A stretch of DNA of 46,808 nt from Dichomitus squalens LYAD-421 SS1 (Eukaryota; Basidiomycota; Agaricomycetes; Polyporales; Polyporaceae): assembly GCF_000275845.1 (NCBI RefSeq), contig NW_006766922.1, forward strand, positions 206,391-253,198, written 5' to 3'. The translations under genes and the position numbers were made by a program. The notes under the pieces are model-generated. The model was not told the origin of the DNA, searched no databases, and saw nothing but the letters and a program-made list of their open reading frames with translations. The stretch's first letter is position 1. The number at the start of each line of letters is the position of its first letter. Positions 11,681-23,503 of the stretch are shown here, in pieces.

Positions 11681-14600
11681 CAAACGAGGCGTGATCTGTG
11701 TATGCAGAGGCTGAAGCGGTAGAGAGCAGAGTGAGGACGAGGACGAAAGCAACGTAAGAGGGATCTCAACAAGGGATCAGTCGGCCCTAGAGCGTCGAAC
11801 CCAAATATTCACTGCCTTTATTCTCTTCTAGGCAACTGCTGCCTACCTTCGCGCCGGTGGCGATTCCCAGCTGGCAAGCGCAGCGTGCGTGGCGTCGACT
11901 TCCGTGAAGTTCCTCGAGTATTAGACGTGATGGTGGGCACGAGCCGGCTCTTAATAGGAACCAAGTACCGAGAAAGGCTATCGACAGACACGCTGCCGAG
12001 TCAGTGGTAGTGACGAGCTGGAGACGGAACAAGAAGCGTGCGTAAGAAGCACGCAAGCCGGATTGGCACACATCAGAACCCAGTTATATGAACCAGGCAT
12101 CCGCATCCATATGCACATATCACATTTGGCCTTATGCCTGATCACTTGCAGGGACCCTTGGCCGCATATGAAAGGACGCGTTGTCCCATTTGCCTTCCTA
12201 TGACCCAACGGCGTTTGCCCCTGTAGATCATATCGGTCTCCTATCGCCCGGAGGGCGAATTTTCCGGAGCGGAGAGAGCACATACCTTGGCGACTGCTCC
12301 TGCGCACAGCCCGAACTCAGGATATCGATGCGGGGACCGGGAGGCGGTTGCCCGACAGACTCCCGCCCCGGGCCCGGCTTCGGCGAACATATCCGTTCAA
12401 TCGAGACAAAACGGCCTGGTTTTCTGCCAGAATTTCATCGACAGGGGCTTCGAGGCGAAGGGACAGACAGAAAGGGAAGAATGAGCAACGTCTGGACAGT
12501 CAACGTGGCCGCGGAGGACGCTTGACGCCGTTAGCGCGAGCGGAGCCAGGACTTACTCCGCGTCCCGACGCCCCGCTCCGGCTCCGTATTCCGAGCTCGC
12601 CCCTCGCCCCATGACGGTCACCGAGCGCTGTGTTCTGCGCTTGCTGGTCATCCTGCTAATACTCTGTACCGTGACAGCTAAAGCCAAAGTTCTTTGCTAT
12701 CAAACGTCCGCATCGTTGATGTCCGGAGCCTCTCAGTATCAGAGAATTCGCGGTCAGAACGTAATCTCGCTCTCGTGCCCTCATCCCATATCTCGACTAC
12801 ACTGCTTGGCTTCACTTGAAGACTTCGGTCCGTTGTTCCTACTGCCGTATGTAACCTTTTGCAACTCCTCATTGATCGTGCAGAAAAGATTTTGCGCCAT
12901 ATACTTCCGCGCATGGATCCGCAGTGATTTACAACATGCAGCTAAGGAAGCAAAGGAGCTATTCCGGAAGCGGCGTCGTCATAGCACAGGTACATACGCT
13001 CAAATCGTGGAACTTGGCCTCCTCACGCTTCTGTGCCTCAAGGCTAGGATACATAGTTTCGGCTGTTGCTCGATGGCCACGCCTGCAAGGATCTTGCTCC
13101 GGCTGCGCTCGCTCCCCGTCAGATCTGTGCCCGCCCCACGCCACAACCGGGGATCTCGCACATCCACCGACATAACCCAGGACGATTTCGAGTGACACCA
13201 GCTTCCTGTCAGGCTCTTCGGACCGGTCTATCACAAGCCCACTGCCAACTACTTGTTCTCCTCCACCAGGGCGGGCAGTGTCGCTGCACATGACGGTGTG
13301 GAGCACCGCTTTGCCCGAGGTCTCTTACGGTGAGTGCATGCTACGGTCTGAAAAGTTCATATCACATGAGTATGATACAGTCTCCTTGACCAAAGGAGTG
13401 GGATTATGCGATGCGATTTTCCCCGCGAGTGCTCCTTTGGAGTTGAGACAGCATCGCCCCGTGGGCGTATCCTCATTATTCGACCCTATACCGGTCTGGT
13501 GTGGATGACCGCGGTGGTGGGGTATGGGTGTAACGCCCAGTACTTCTGAACACGCATCATTATGGAGAGGTTGCTGTGTGCGTTTGGCGTTACGGCGGCT
13601 CGCTCGACCTTTCCCTCGCTGCCGTGGGCGGGACAACCTGGAGAAATCCGTTCGATCCGCGTCGCTGGTCTCAGATATCCCGTACGAATCTCTAGCGTTG
13701 TGTCTGTGGGTCGTGGTCCGGCGGCAGCTGCAGAACGCCCGGTATCCTGACGCTTTGCGCTCCGTTACGTCCGTTCCCCACGAAACAGGGCGCTGCTCGC
13801 GAACATGCTGAGCGACAGTACATACGTGCGCAGACACGAGCGTAGGCAGTTACGTGACGTGCCCTCCCCACAACTTCTCGGGGACCACGTTCTCAGCATG
13901 CATGCAGGATGACATCGGACTTGCGATGGCACCTTCCTTATCCGCCGCCACTCAGCCGTCGTAACTGCGATCCATTCTACTCCGACGGCGGGTGCAACGA
14001 GGCGCTCTGAATTCGGGAATTCGGGCATCGGACCGGACCCCGTGCCGTCATGTGATGGAGCGCTCCCTTGGGTAAGAAATGTCTTTCTCAGAAGCCTCCC
14101 CGGCGGGATCTCGAGACTAGGCTATGCACTTATGCCATTGGTGGCGAATATGCTCGGTGGGCATTTGTTCGGCCAATGCGGAACAGAACATGTGCTCGAT
14201 GGTACGTATACGGACGCAGCGTGTTGCGGTACGGTGACCATGCGTATGACAGCTGAATCCGAAGACGTGGTACGACCGAAAGGCGTCCCGCAGCGCAGCA
14301 GTAATGCTATGTATATGGCACAAGACGGACGCACTCGAGAAGGTCTCGAGGTTTGCAAAGTCCAACCCCTGAAATGCTGGTGATCCGGGAGCGATATCTC
14401 GTCTTCCCAGCTTCTCCTAGAAGCCTAGAACAGCTGCCGTAACTCTAACCCGTCGGTGTCGACACACGAATATTGAGCCCGCTCCCTCGAGCCATCCAAA
14501 TCTTATACCAGTCTCGTGTGCAGCACTCACCCCACGGCGGTCCCCGTACGTTGCCCTTTGTTCCCGATTTGCAGACAGAGTTTGAGTGACATCCCTTTCC

Positions 14601-15087
14601 TTTTCGGAGCGTCTTCCATGCCCACTTGGTACATGAATTCTCCGTCTTCGGATGTCGGATGTGGAGTCGAGTCAGGGAGGTGGGTAAGGTGCATCTAGAC
14701 CTAGGGCATCGACTCAGTTGACTGACAATGTAACTTGCTAGCGCCACCATCGCCCTTATCCTCGGACTCGGGTTTTCCAAAGCGTCCCGCAGAGGGCAAT
14801 TACTGATCTAGGTGCGAGAAAGCATGTAATTACGTGCAGCTACAGAACAGGAAAGACTAAAGGGACACAGCAGATAGATGCTTCAACCGAAACCGAAACT
14901 TGACAGCGAAGACCGGCAACCAACTATACAAACGCATAGCTTGTCTGGGATACAGCGGCGCGTACGAAGCGCGCCTGCACCGTCGTCTCAAGCGAAGCGC
15001 GAAAAATGCAACCATATTCCCTATCCTCCTCCCCTCATTACTCCGTTCATCGTGTCCTCTACTCAGCGTAGGGATGCTGTCGGAAGG
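11681..15087. other. 3.4-kb gene-free region upstream of HMG gene A
   Basis: No frame here has a recognisable domain. A 194-codon plus-strand frame at 12611-13195 begins with a hydrophobic stretch but has no support beyond being open. The right edge contains the 3' end of the DUF6699-type gene. The region is the whole upstream flank of HMG gene A, so extended regulatory DNA or a long leader is the likeliest use. Confidence 0.55.
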
Positions 15088-16842
15088 CTATGGCGGCGGT
15101 CCCATGAACAGCATGAACCCGTCGCCTCGCGGATGTGGCTCCAGCCCTCTGAAGTACACTGCATCGCCCAAGTAATCCACCCTCCTCAGCCCGTCGTCGT
15201 CCGGAGGCATCGTGCCGCCCACGGAGAATCGTATGCGGCGCCAGTACGCCTGGTAGAGCATGATCTTGCGCCCTTCCGAGAGCGCTTCGATCTCCTCGAC
15301 TGTCATGCGCTCCTCGAAATTCGCAATGAGCGCGTTCACCACGTCGCACACCAACACCGGCAGTGCCTCGTGGTGCGGCATGACTGTCACTGGCCACGGG
15401 AACTCGTGCTGGGGGTCGCCAGCGAGTCCCGTGATGCGTAAGCGAGGCACTCCGGGGTACGTTGCAGGTTGTGCCCCGTTGGGTCCGTCACACCAGAAGG
15501 GAATTATGCGTCTCCGATCGTTCTCATCTCTGTTAGACGACTCTGACGTCGGATTTGCAGAGACAACAACGCTGAGGCTATTGTGACCATTGTCAGCGCC
15601 CGATCTGGCGCTGGTGTAAGGATTGACGCTTGGAGGTGGAGGGCGCTCGCCCAGCGTGATGTCTTCGGCGCGCATGCGCAGATCGAAGTGAATAAGTGGA
15701 CGCCCCACCAGGCGGTGCTCAAGGAACGGGTTCAGCTGTAGCTCCTGTGGGAGCGGATCGTATCGTTGTCTGGGGGTAGGCCACAGACTTGGCCGCGGCG
15801 GTAGCGACCAGTGTTCGACGCGCGGGATCCATCTTTCCGGATGGGGTCGGCCGTCCTCCCACAGACTCGCAAACATCGCATCTGTCTGAGGCGGGCTCAG
15901 CTCGCGCGGCGGATTGAGAGGAGCTGTGTGTCGCGGTTCGGCTGTCAGTTGCGCGATCGCGCGATCGGATGGAGTGGTCAAAAACTCAACACGCACTCGC
16001 GTTTCGAACGATTATGTCCCCATATCGCTTGCCGAGCTTGGGGCGCGCCCACATCCCATACGCCCTCCACTCCGCAGAGGATACCCTGCGTATCCGTGCG
16101 CCCTCGGGCTCCCAGTTCTCCGCATCCTGCGGGTGGGAGCCAAAGTCATCGCTGGCTTCAGCCACACTGCGGCGTTTCCCTAGAGAGCAGTAAATTACGT
16201 CAACGTGCTGGGCCCACGCAAAATGAAAGGTTAAAGCACAAGACAGAGGCAGCGTGAACGCCGCAAGAGCGAGTAAGCTTCAAATGGGGCGGGGTACGCA
16301 CTGAAAAGCTTCTTCGGGCTGAGCACGGAAAGCCACGACTTGCGGCGCTCGCAGGACGCCCCGCCTCGGGGCACCCTGCCCTGCTCGCGTTCCTGTTCTC
16401 GCGCTAGCGGCCGTGGTCGGGCTCCAGAACGTGCAGTGGGCTGGTGCGCCCGTGTGAAAGGCGTGTCATCTCCGGTATGCGTATTAGAAAACGCAGCAGT
16501 GGACGTCGGCCGCAGCGGCCGCTTGCCCGTGCTAATAGCCGTACTGCTAGTACTGGCACTGACAGACCGCTTCGGGTTCTCCTCGCCTCCATGCGTCCGT
16601 GAGCCCCGCGTTCTAGGCCGTCGGGAGCCTAATGGACTGCCAACGCCGTGGTGGAGGAGCTCGTGCTCGTTCTCGCGCTCTTCGATTCCGGGAAGGGAAA
16701 CGTCAATGGGTGCCGCGGGGGACATCTCCGGCGATGGCACCCACGACCGTCTGAAGTCGACGCAGCGGTGCGGGTTCACGGCGTTGGGCGGCCAGCCTTC
16801 ATGTACGTAGTCTGACCGGTCCCTTGACGCTGTTGGGGCCAT
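15088..16842 (-). CDS. DUF6699-type protein of unknown function, 3 exons
   Basis: Exons in coding order: 16302-16842, 15997-16179, 15088-15941, giving 525 aa (526 codons with stop). The N-terminal 180 residues are Ser/Arg/Pro-rich and probably disordered. The middle is basic and acidic by turns. The C-terminal 220 residues carry the globular part: a segment with LNPFLEHRL and PLIHFDLRM, then PRLRITG, WPVTV, VCDVVNALIANFEERM, and an ending FRGLEPHPRGDGFMLFMGP. That arrangement resembles the DUF6699 domain, an expanded family in mushroom genomes with no known biochemistry; the family call is from memory of its pattern. For exon 3 an alternative acceptor 18 nt downstream (CACACAG) also keeps frame and would remove six residues. 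Confidence 0.82.
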
Positions 16843-17774
16843 CGTCTTCTCCGGGCTTCAGGGGGGCTTCGCGTTCTGAGCCACCAGCCGCCTTCTGGCT
16901 TCCGCTCCGGGACCTTTGGGGCTGCCGAATTTGATTACTGTGATTGGTCGAGGACGTGATCGCTCGCCCGACTTTGCAGGGCGTGTGCCGTTTCGTAAGC
17001 GTGTGGGCTACAGAGATGAGCTGCTAGCGGGAGACGAGGGATCAGAGACGGGCGTAGCGAGGGTGCGAGGGGAAGCGGAGCGAGAGGATGAAAAGGCGGC
17101 TACGGCACGAGGCTGCAGCATTGCCAGAGTGCGTGCTGTGGAAGGCGAGCACGGCCCCTGGGGCACGGTCCTAGGGGCTCAGAACGGCAGGAGCCGTATC
17201 TTGAAGACGTTCTTCTGCATTATCAGCTATATCAGCTGCGGCATGGGCTCTCCTTCTGTCGCCAGCGCCATCGTCTGGAGCGAGCTGCTGCAGGACGTGG
17301 GCGGTGGGAAAGCTGCAGCTGGGGAAGGCGCGCTTGTCCCCAAATTGGCAACTTTGTACGATATAGTCGTGATGGGTTTGTTCTCGGGGGGCTGCTTGAC
17401 AACTCAGTACGTTTGTGAGGGTAGGAATCAGATGCGGTACGGAAGCCTTGTTCTACCGCGAAGACAAGAATTTACCGAATCATAATGTCACGCAGGCCTG
17501 AAACTCCTCGCCAGGGAGTCAAGTGATGCACGTGATCGTGGCGTCTCATTAGACACGTCCCGCCTGCAGTCACCGCAGCGCGCTGTTCGCGTGAAATATG
17601 AACTCATGGTAGGATCGACGAATCGCACAAGTGTACGTTAGAAGTCGCGAAACACGAACGTGGGGGAGAGTGTCCAAGAAGAGTATGCTACACTTTGATC
17701 GAAGTCCCAATAGCTATTACGGGGAATGTAGAGTACCCGAGCACCTGACAGGAATACCCAGAAACGAGGCAGAC
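16843..17774. other. Spacer between two minus-strand genes
   Basis: It should contain the promoter of the DUF6699-type gene and the 3' end of the DNA glycosylase gene. A 189-codon plus-strand frame at 16916-17485 is open but shows no domain and is GC-rich in a way that suppresses stops. If the alternative last splice of the glycosylase is used, its final exon (about 60 nt) would fall at roughly 17667-17727. Confidence 0.5.
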
Positions 17775-18836
17775 TTACGAAACTTCGCTCTTAACATCCG
17801 TCGAATGGTCGACTGCCACCTCGGCCGCCGCCTCCTCCGCCTTCACGATCGTCTCCTCCATCTCCTCCTCCTTCGCGCCCTTCTGTTCCTGGACCCATCG
17901 CTTAAGCACGCACTCGCCCTTGCCGCTACTCGTGCTCTTGCACCCCTTGCACCTGCGGCCATGCCCGACCATCAGTACGTGTAAGCCGTACTTGAGGTGG
18001 TCCGGGACTTTGAGATCGAGGTGTGCCTGTGCCGTCACCCGGTCGGCTCGCGCAGGGACCCAGCCCAAGAGGCGGGATAGCCGGAAGACGTGCGTGTCGA
18101 CAGGGAAGGAGGAGCGTCCGAGGCAAAAGAGTAGGACGCACGAGGCGGTCTTGGGGCCAACGCCGTCGTACGACACCAATTCCTGCATTGCTTCTTCGTC
18201 TGATACCGCAGCCCGACCCTGCGAGCTCCCTTCCGCTTTCGCCTTGCTATTTACGTCGACGTCTGACTGAACGACACGAGCAAGATGCTGCAAGGAGTAC
18301 TCGCCGTGCCTGTCGTAAACCTCTCTCAGAATCTTCTGGATTACCGCAGCCTTCTTGTTCGCCAGGCCGCCTGTCTTGATCGCCTCTACCACCTGGTCTT
18401 TACTAGCCTCCGCGATCGCCTGGAAGTTGTGCCGCCCGAACGCAGCATCCAGACCGTGCTTCGCAGCCGTCGAGTTCCGGGAAGACGTGTTCTGGCTGAG
18501 GATAGTGCCGATCAGCGAGTCTAGCACGCTAGAGACTTTGCCGCACGTCCGCGCGGAGTTGCTGCTGCTATCATCGGAGGGTTTCGAGCGTCGCGCGGAG
18601 GAGGAAGCGATGTCAGGATGAGTCGTGGCGAGGAGGGCGTGGACCTGTTCGGCTTCCGCGGGCGTTGGGTGGGGGAAGTCCGGAAATGGGGACGAGATAG
18701 CATGCGAGGCTAGAAGTTTTAGCTTTTTGGCTCTGTGACTCGGTGTCTGAGGAGACGGGGGTTCTGCGGTTGTGGCATCTCCACGCTGCGGGATCGTCGG
18801 TGTGATAGAGCGTGGACGCTTCAACTTCGGGGGCAT
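17775..18836 (-). CDS. HhH-GPD DNA glycosylase/AP lyase, endonuclease III-like
   Basis: One exon, 353 aa. The catalytic part runs from about residue 100: SLIGTILSQNTSSRNS, GGLANKKA, then the helix-hairpin-helix LVSYDGVGPKTASCVL with the candidate nucleophile Lys229, and FPVDTHVFR with the essential Asp247. Known chemistry for bifunctional members: excision of damaged pyrimidines and cleavage of the strand, in nucleus and/or mitochondria. The order resembles the fungal/plant group with Lys-Asp catalysis and a reduced Fe-S tail: only three cysteines (C296, C299, C309) are visible where endonuclease III has four. The first 95 residues are basic and Pro/Ser-rich with KKLKLL, a possible nuclear signal. 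ATG at 18834-18836 (MPPKLKRPR) is preferred; an in-frame ATG 18 codons earlier exists. The stop overlaps a good donor (GTAAGTCTG), so a short alternative C-terminal exon is possible. Confidence 0.9.
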   Translation of the reverse strand: MPPKLKRPRSITPTIPQRGDATTAEPPSPQTPSHRAKKLKLLASHAISSPFPDFPHPTPAEAEQVHALLATTHPDIASSSARRSKPSDDSSSNSARTCGKVSSVLDSLIGTILSQNTSSRNSTAAKHGLDAAFGRHNFQAIAEASKDQVVEAIKTGGLANKKAAVIQKILREVYDRHGEYSLQHLARVVQSDVDVNSKAKAEGSSQGRAAVSDEEAMQELVSYDGVGPKTASCVLLFCLGRSSFPVDTHVFRLSRLLGWVPARADRVTAQAHLDLKVPDHLKYGLHVLMVGHGRRCKGCKSTSSGKGECVLKRWVQEQKGAKEEEMEETIVKAEEAAAEVAVDHSTDVKSEVS

Positions 18837-21800
18837 CTTGCCGGTGTCAGAGAGCAGATTGAGGGCACTAGATGCTGACCAAATAGACACCGGCTACGTA
18901 TCGCCAGAACTGAGAGCAATCTAGACCTGCTTCCACACCCCCTTGGTGAAGCGAGGTGGACGTAGTGTCAGGAAGAGTTAGCGTCTGCACACGAATGCGG
19001 AGGCAACAGTTCTGGTGCAGCACGTGGCAGTTTGCTTCCGCACCCCGCCTCTGTCGGATTTGGGCTCTCCTGCCTGACTGGGAAGGCGAGCGCCCACGGA
19101 CTCGAATGATTGCCGGTCTCGACCGCCCCACGACGTCAACATCGTTCGCAAACTCGTCCTGCGCGCAAGTCCAACTGCGCATTCACTCGTCCCATCATCT
19201 CCTCAAGTTCTTCCGCATGGCCTCCAACTCCTGCTTTGCGGCCCGCACAACACATCAGCTTGGAAATAGAACCGTTCGCGGGCTTCTCAAGACCCGTGCA
19301 ACGAACCTTTCCGAGGCTCGTGAGTAAGTATATGCACCTCCACGCGCTCCTCGGTTTGCCTTCTATCACAGCTCGCACTTCTGGCCCGGGCGCGAAGGCC
19401 AGTCACCACCGCACAGGCGCATCGTCATCCTCTCTCCGTTACGTGATCGATCGCACGGTGGCTTCCCGCAGGAAACAAGGCTGGTATCTGACCGTATCAG
19501 GTATCTACGCGCAATCGTGTCCCGCGGTGCACGCTCGCTCCCCCTCATACAATCCTCTCGCATGCACCACCCATGGCGCGTCCGTGTGGCCCCTTCAGGA
19601 GATGAACTGGCAGTCTCCGCGGACAGACACTACACCTGATTCGTCACGTCCAGCGCACAAAAAATCACCCTGGGCGGCGGGCTATACCTCGATCGGGAGG
19701 GTTCGCTCTGATGCCAGCCAGAGCCCTCTTCAGTGCAATAGAGAGCTGCCTCGGACGTCGGACAGGCTCAGTACCCGAACTTTGCACGTTAATGTTTCAC
19801 TCGCCCGCGCCGATCCAGTGACAGCCGGGTGGTGCCTTCCAAGATGGCTGATAGCTCTACCTTCCCTTTCCGGCTCAGATGCAGTACTTACTTGCAGCGT
19901 GACCCTGAACGGAGCCCTGGCTGCGTGAACGCTTCCCAGGACTGTAGTGACAGGTTCGGCACCGGATGACGTCTCTTACTAACCCTCGCGAGCACTCGCA
20001 ACCTGGTCTCGCGTGGCGGCCTTCACTCCTTCTCCCGCTTCGTGACGACTCAGGCGGTTAGGTGTTGTGTACATGCAGCAGAACGTATGGTGGGAAGTTG
20101 GCGGGGCAACGGCCGGACGATAATCGGCGATTACGATCATGGACGATGCATATGATTCTTCCCACTTGCATTCTCGTGATGGGCACGCCTCTGCCGCGGA
20201 AGCAATTCTGGTACTTAGCGTATGCGGCACGTTCGCTCATTCGTAACCTCCTCGTGTACGGTCGCTTCACCAGCCCACGCAGGGAGGCTATGAGCTCATC
20301 TCATACATTGTTCCGTCGGGTGATCGCGCGCCGATCATACCATTGCCTGACGCGAGGCCTCAAGGCGAGCCGGGACAGCACGGCGCAGCGCAGGTACGTG
20401 GACCGCCCCTGTGATATAGCCAAAACATCACTGTCTTTCGCTTTACGCCAGTTTTTGTGTGCAGATCGATTTGCGGGCCGCGCACGGGTCGCCGACGAGT
20501 CAACTGTATACGCATCCGGGTTATCATACCCATCATCACCAACTGCACGTCCGAGAGACGAGCTAACCGGCTTCAGTTCTCGGCGGGCCAGAGAGAGACG
20601 AGCGGACGTCCATGCCACCGCGCCCACATGTTACCCGCCACCTCGACGGACGGCCCGTCGTCATGTGGCCCTCCGCCGACGCGATGCGATACGGGAAATT
20701 AGATAGCGGGGTTGGGCGCACCCTGCCCATACCACCCCGGGCATCTTGCGTGCTCCTGTGGCGCCAGAAATCGCCCCCCGCTAGCCTGCGCGGCGCGGGC
20801 GACTGTCAAGAATCAGGACGCAAGTCTTCGATGTGGAGGGGCAACGTGGCCGGCGCGGACTGTACCGCAGGCCACCGAGCTCTGCCGTGCAATCAGTTGC
20901 TAGGCAGATGATGCTACTGGAAGCGGAACGGAAGCAGATAGCCCATCGCCTGCTCCGAGGTCCGAAGACGTCCATGTCTGTTTTCCATCCGAGCTCGAGC
21001 CGTCGCGTCGTCCTCATCCCGAAAATCCTGCCGCAGAACCCTGCGCCCTATGATACGTTGCTGACGCTTGTGGACCTTGCCGGGCGGGAATGAGAAGCCA
21101 GGGGCTGCCGAAGGCCCACGATGTCGGTCATTTCGCGAGATATCTCGCGTGCGCACACAGCCCGACGCTACGGGGAACATGTACAGTCAGATGTTTGTCT
21201 TTCCCTTGCTGCGGGGTGGCGTGTCGGGCTCGGAGGAGAAAAAATCTGTCAGCTGAAGGGATATCCCGAGGTGCCCGTGGGGCGCGCTTGACAGAATAAT
21301 ATGACGACAAGCTCTCGCGCAGGGAAGGTGGACTGACATTGACACTGACACGGCGGAGGAAGAGTTCATGCTGTCTTTTGGTATCCCTTAGCCACGGGTT
21401 CGTTCATCCCGCTAATCGCCTACGCAGATATCTATCGCATCCGTGGGCCGGTGCTCACTCTCTCCATATGCATCACACGTTATCCCGCAGTCGCCTCTGC
21501 CTCGCGCCCTTTAGAACCAGCGCGGAGGTAGATAAACGTTAGGCGATAGACATGGAGGAGATCCGGGTTCCCTGGCCCTTGCCCTTGAAGGCTGTCAACC
21601 CAACTAAAGACGGCGCGGACGATCCGAACAGGGGGAGGACGTGCGATGCTTGAACAGTCTCCATTCGGCATGTTCAATGCTGCCATATCCGTCGCGCAGG
21701 CCTCGCTAGGCAGCCCGCACCCGCACTCCCGCACTCCGCCCAGATATTGCGCGCGTGCATTGATGAGCCTGCAGGGCGAGTGCGTACGTGCGCGGAGGAG

Positions 21801-23503
21801 GCCGTCTGTCTGATTGCCTGCGATTGTCTGCTACATACATGCCGATCGCGCTGGCCACAGTTGGCTTAGCGCGCGCTGCTATCATCTGAATCGGATCCTT
21901 TGCGAGTTCGCAGATGCCTCCGCGCGTGATGTGTAGGCGCCCAAACCTGCACACTCGCTCCGCTGCTGATCCGGGATCTGGAAATGCGTGTGCAGCGGAG
22001 CGGCCGCTTTGGCCTTGCGCACTGCGCTCAGTTCCGCATGGTACGCCTTACGGCGCTCAGATGTCGGGGATAGAAGTAAAGGGGTGTCAAGCTGGATGCC
22101 CGCTCAGGCCCGCTGTTCCGAGCGTGCGGTCACGCTGGTCTTGTGGTGTTTGGCGAGAGCGGTCGTTGGCAGGGGGGAGAAAGAAAGGCAGGCGGGTCCG
22201 AGCCCGGTGAGTGAAACAGGAAATAGGGGCGGGCATGGGCGCAGTGTCGCGGAACCAGATAGGGCAGGCGGGGAGTCTTGTAGGCAGAAGGGCGCGTCGC
22301 GACGTCGATCTGTAACACGATCGAGACAAGGCCACAACCCGAGCGCACTCTCCGGTCTCTCAACGGCTACCTGCCATATCTGGCAACTTCTGGCGCTCCC
22401 GGAGCGAGACGCCGTCCGGGGCCCCGGTGTCCATATCGGGGCGGACGTCCGCGCTGTCCAAAAGTACCGCATCCTCATCCTCCCCGGGCAAAAACCGAAA
22501 TGGGCGGTGCGTCCACGCCTGCAAATCCAACCCCACGCAGTCAGCGCATCTGGCAATCTAATCCGACGTCTTCCCTGGCCGTGCTATGAGTCAATCAGAG
22601 CCCCCGTCCCCCGCCTGTGTCCGTCCGCTTACAGCGAATTTACGAATCCGGCGCACACGAGGCGGTCGGTACCAGAGAGCGCAATGTCATGTCCAGCACG
22701 CGCGCAGCCCGGCACGACACGAGTCTGAGGCTGTCAAGGCCACGCGCCGTCGTTGACATTTCCTACAACGGAAGGTCCTGCCAGCCTCGGACCTATCGCT
22801 GATAGCACAGACGACGGGGGAACGGCCTTCGCTCGCCCCCAGCGTTTTCGGGGCGCTTTCTGTCCCTTCTCCAGCCTACTCTGGCCGACGTGACTCGGCG
22901 TGTGCGTGGGCGACAGTGTGCGACTGGGGCGAGAAGGAGCACGCGCGCGCGCGAACGGGGTTTGCACGGGACTTCATCGAGTTTTCCATCGGGCGTGCAG
23001 ATAACGGCATATGCACTCATATGCGAAGGTCAGCGGAGGACAATAAGCACTGATAGGTGCCACGGAATCGGCTACAGGAACCGTGGAAGTTGCACAAAAC
23101 AATAAGACCTTACGCCGAACCAGATGGCTGAGAATGCGCTGTTGATGGCTGTTTGGTGACAGAATGGAGAGCTGCTTCACCGTACGCTGATTCGGGTTTA
23201 GGTCCGTTCACGGCTCTGAATGCGGGAACACAATGAAGGCGATCTGGATACGATCTCCCCCTCCTGCGCGGGCGACTGCAACGCTCGGCGGTCGGTCGCA
23301 CCTTCCTAACCTATAAAGATCTCCTCGTATTGTCTTCGTCCTCGCTCGTCCCGTACGCAATTGTTCTCCTCGGGGCCTCTGTGCCACCTCCCATCATCCC
23401 TCCTGCATCCAACAGGAGCGCCCTATTATTCTGCCTCGAGGAAGCTTGCCTGCGTTTACCAAACAGCCCTCTTCCTTTTCCCTTCTGCTAACGAGAAACA
23501 ATC
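18837..23503. other. 4.7-kb gene-free region between divergent glycosylase and HMG gene B
   Basis: A 272-codon plus-strand frame (19110-19928) and an upstream start MASNSCFAARTTHQLGNRTV (19217 onward) can be joined through a plausible 50-nt intron, but the product is low-complexity Ser/Arg/Pro sequence with no domain, so I do not call a gene. Other long frames near 22 kb lie on both strands in GC-rich DNA. The region is the full upstream flank of HMG gene B. Confidence 0.5.
23312..23317 (+). promoter_or_regulatory. Candidate TATA box of HMG gene B
   Basis: TATAAA lies about 190 bp upstream of the ATG, followed by a pyrimidine-rich leader (CTCCTCG, TCTTCGTCCTCG) typical of fungal transcription start regions. 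This implies a 5' leader of about 150 nt. Confidence 0.45.

Noticed and set aside
12611..13195. 194-codon plus-strand frame starting with a hydrophobic stretch like a signal peptide
   Set aside because: No domain, irregular composition, codon use unlike the real genes, and no promoter or splice support.
19110..19928. 272-codon plus-strand frame divergent from the DNA glycosylase
   Set aside because: Ser/Arg/Pro-rich low-complexity product without a family; could be a GC-rich non-coding stretch lacking stops.
21988..22728. 246-codon plus-strand frame upstream of HMG gene B
   Set aside because: Overlaps an equally open minus-strand frame and shows no domain, typical of GC-rich non-coding DNA.
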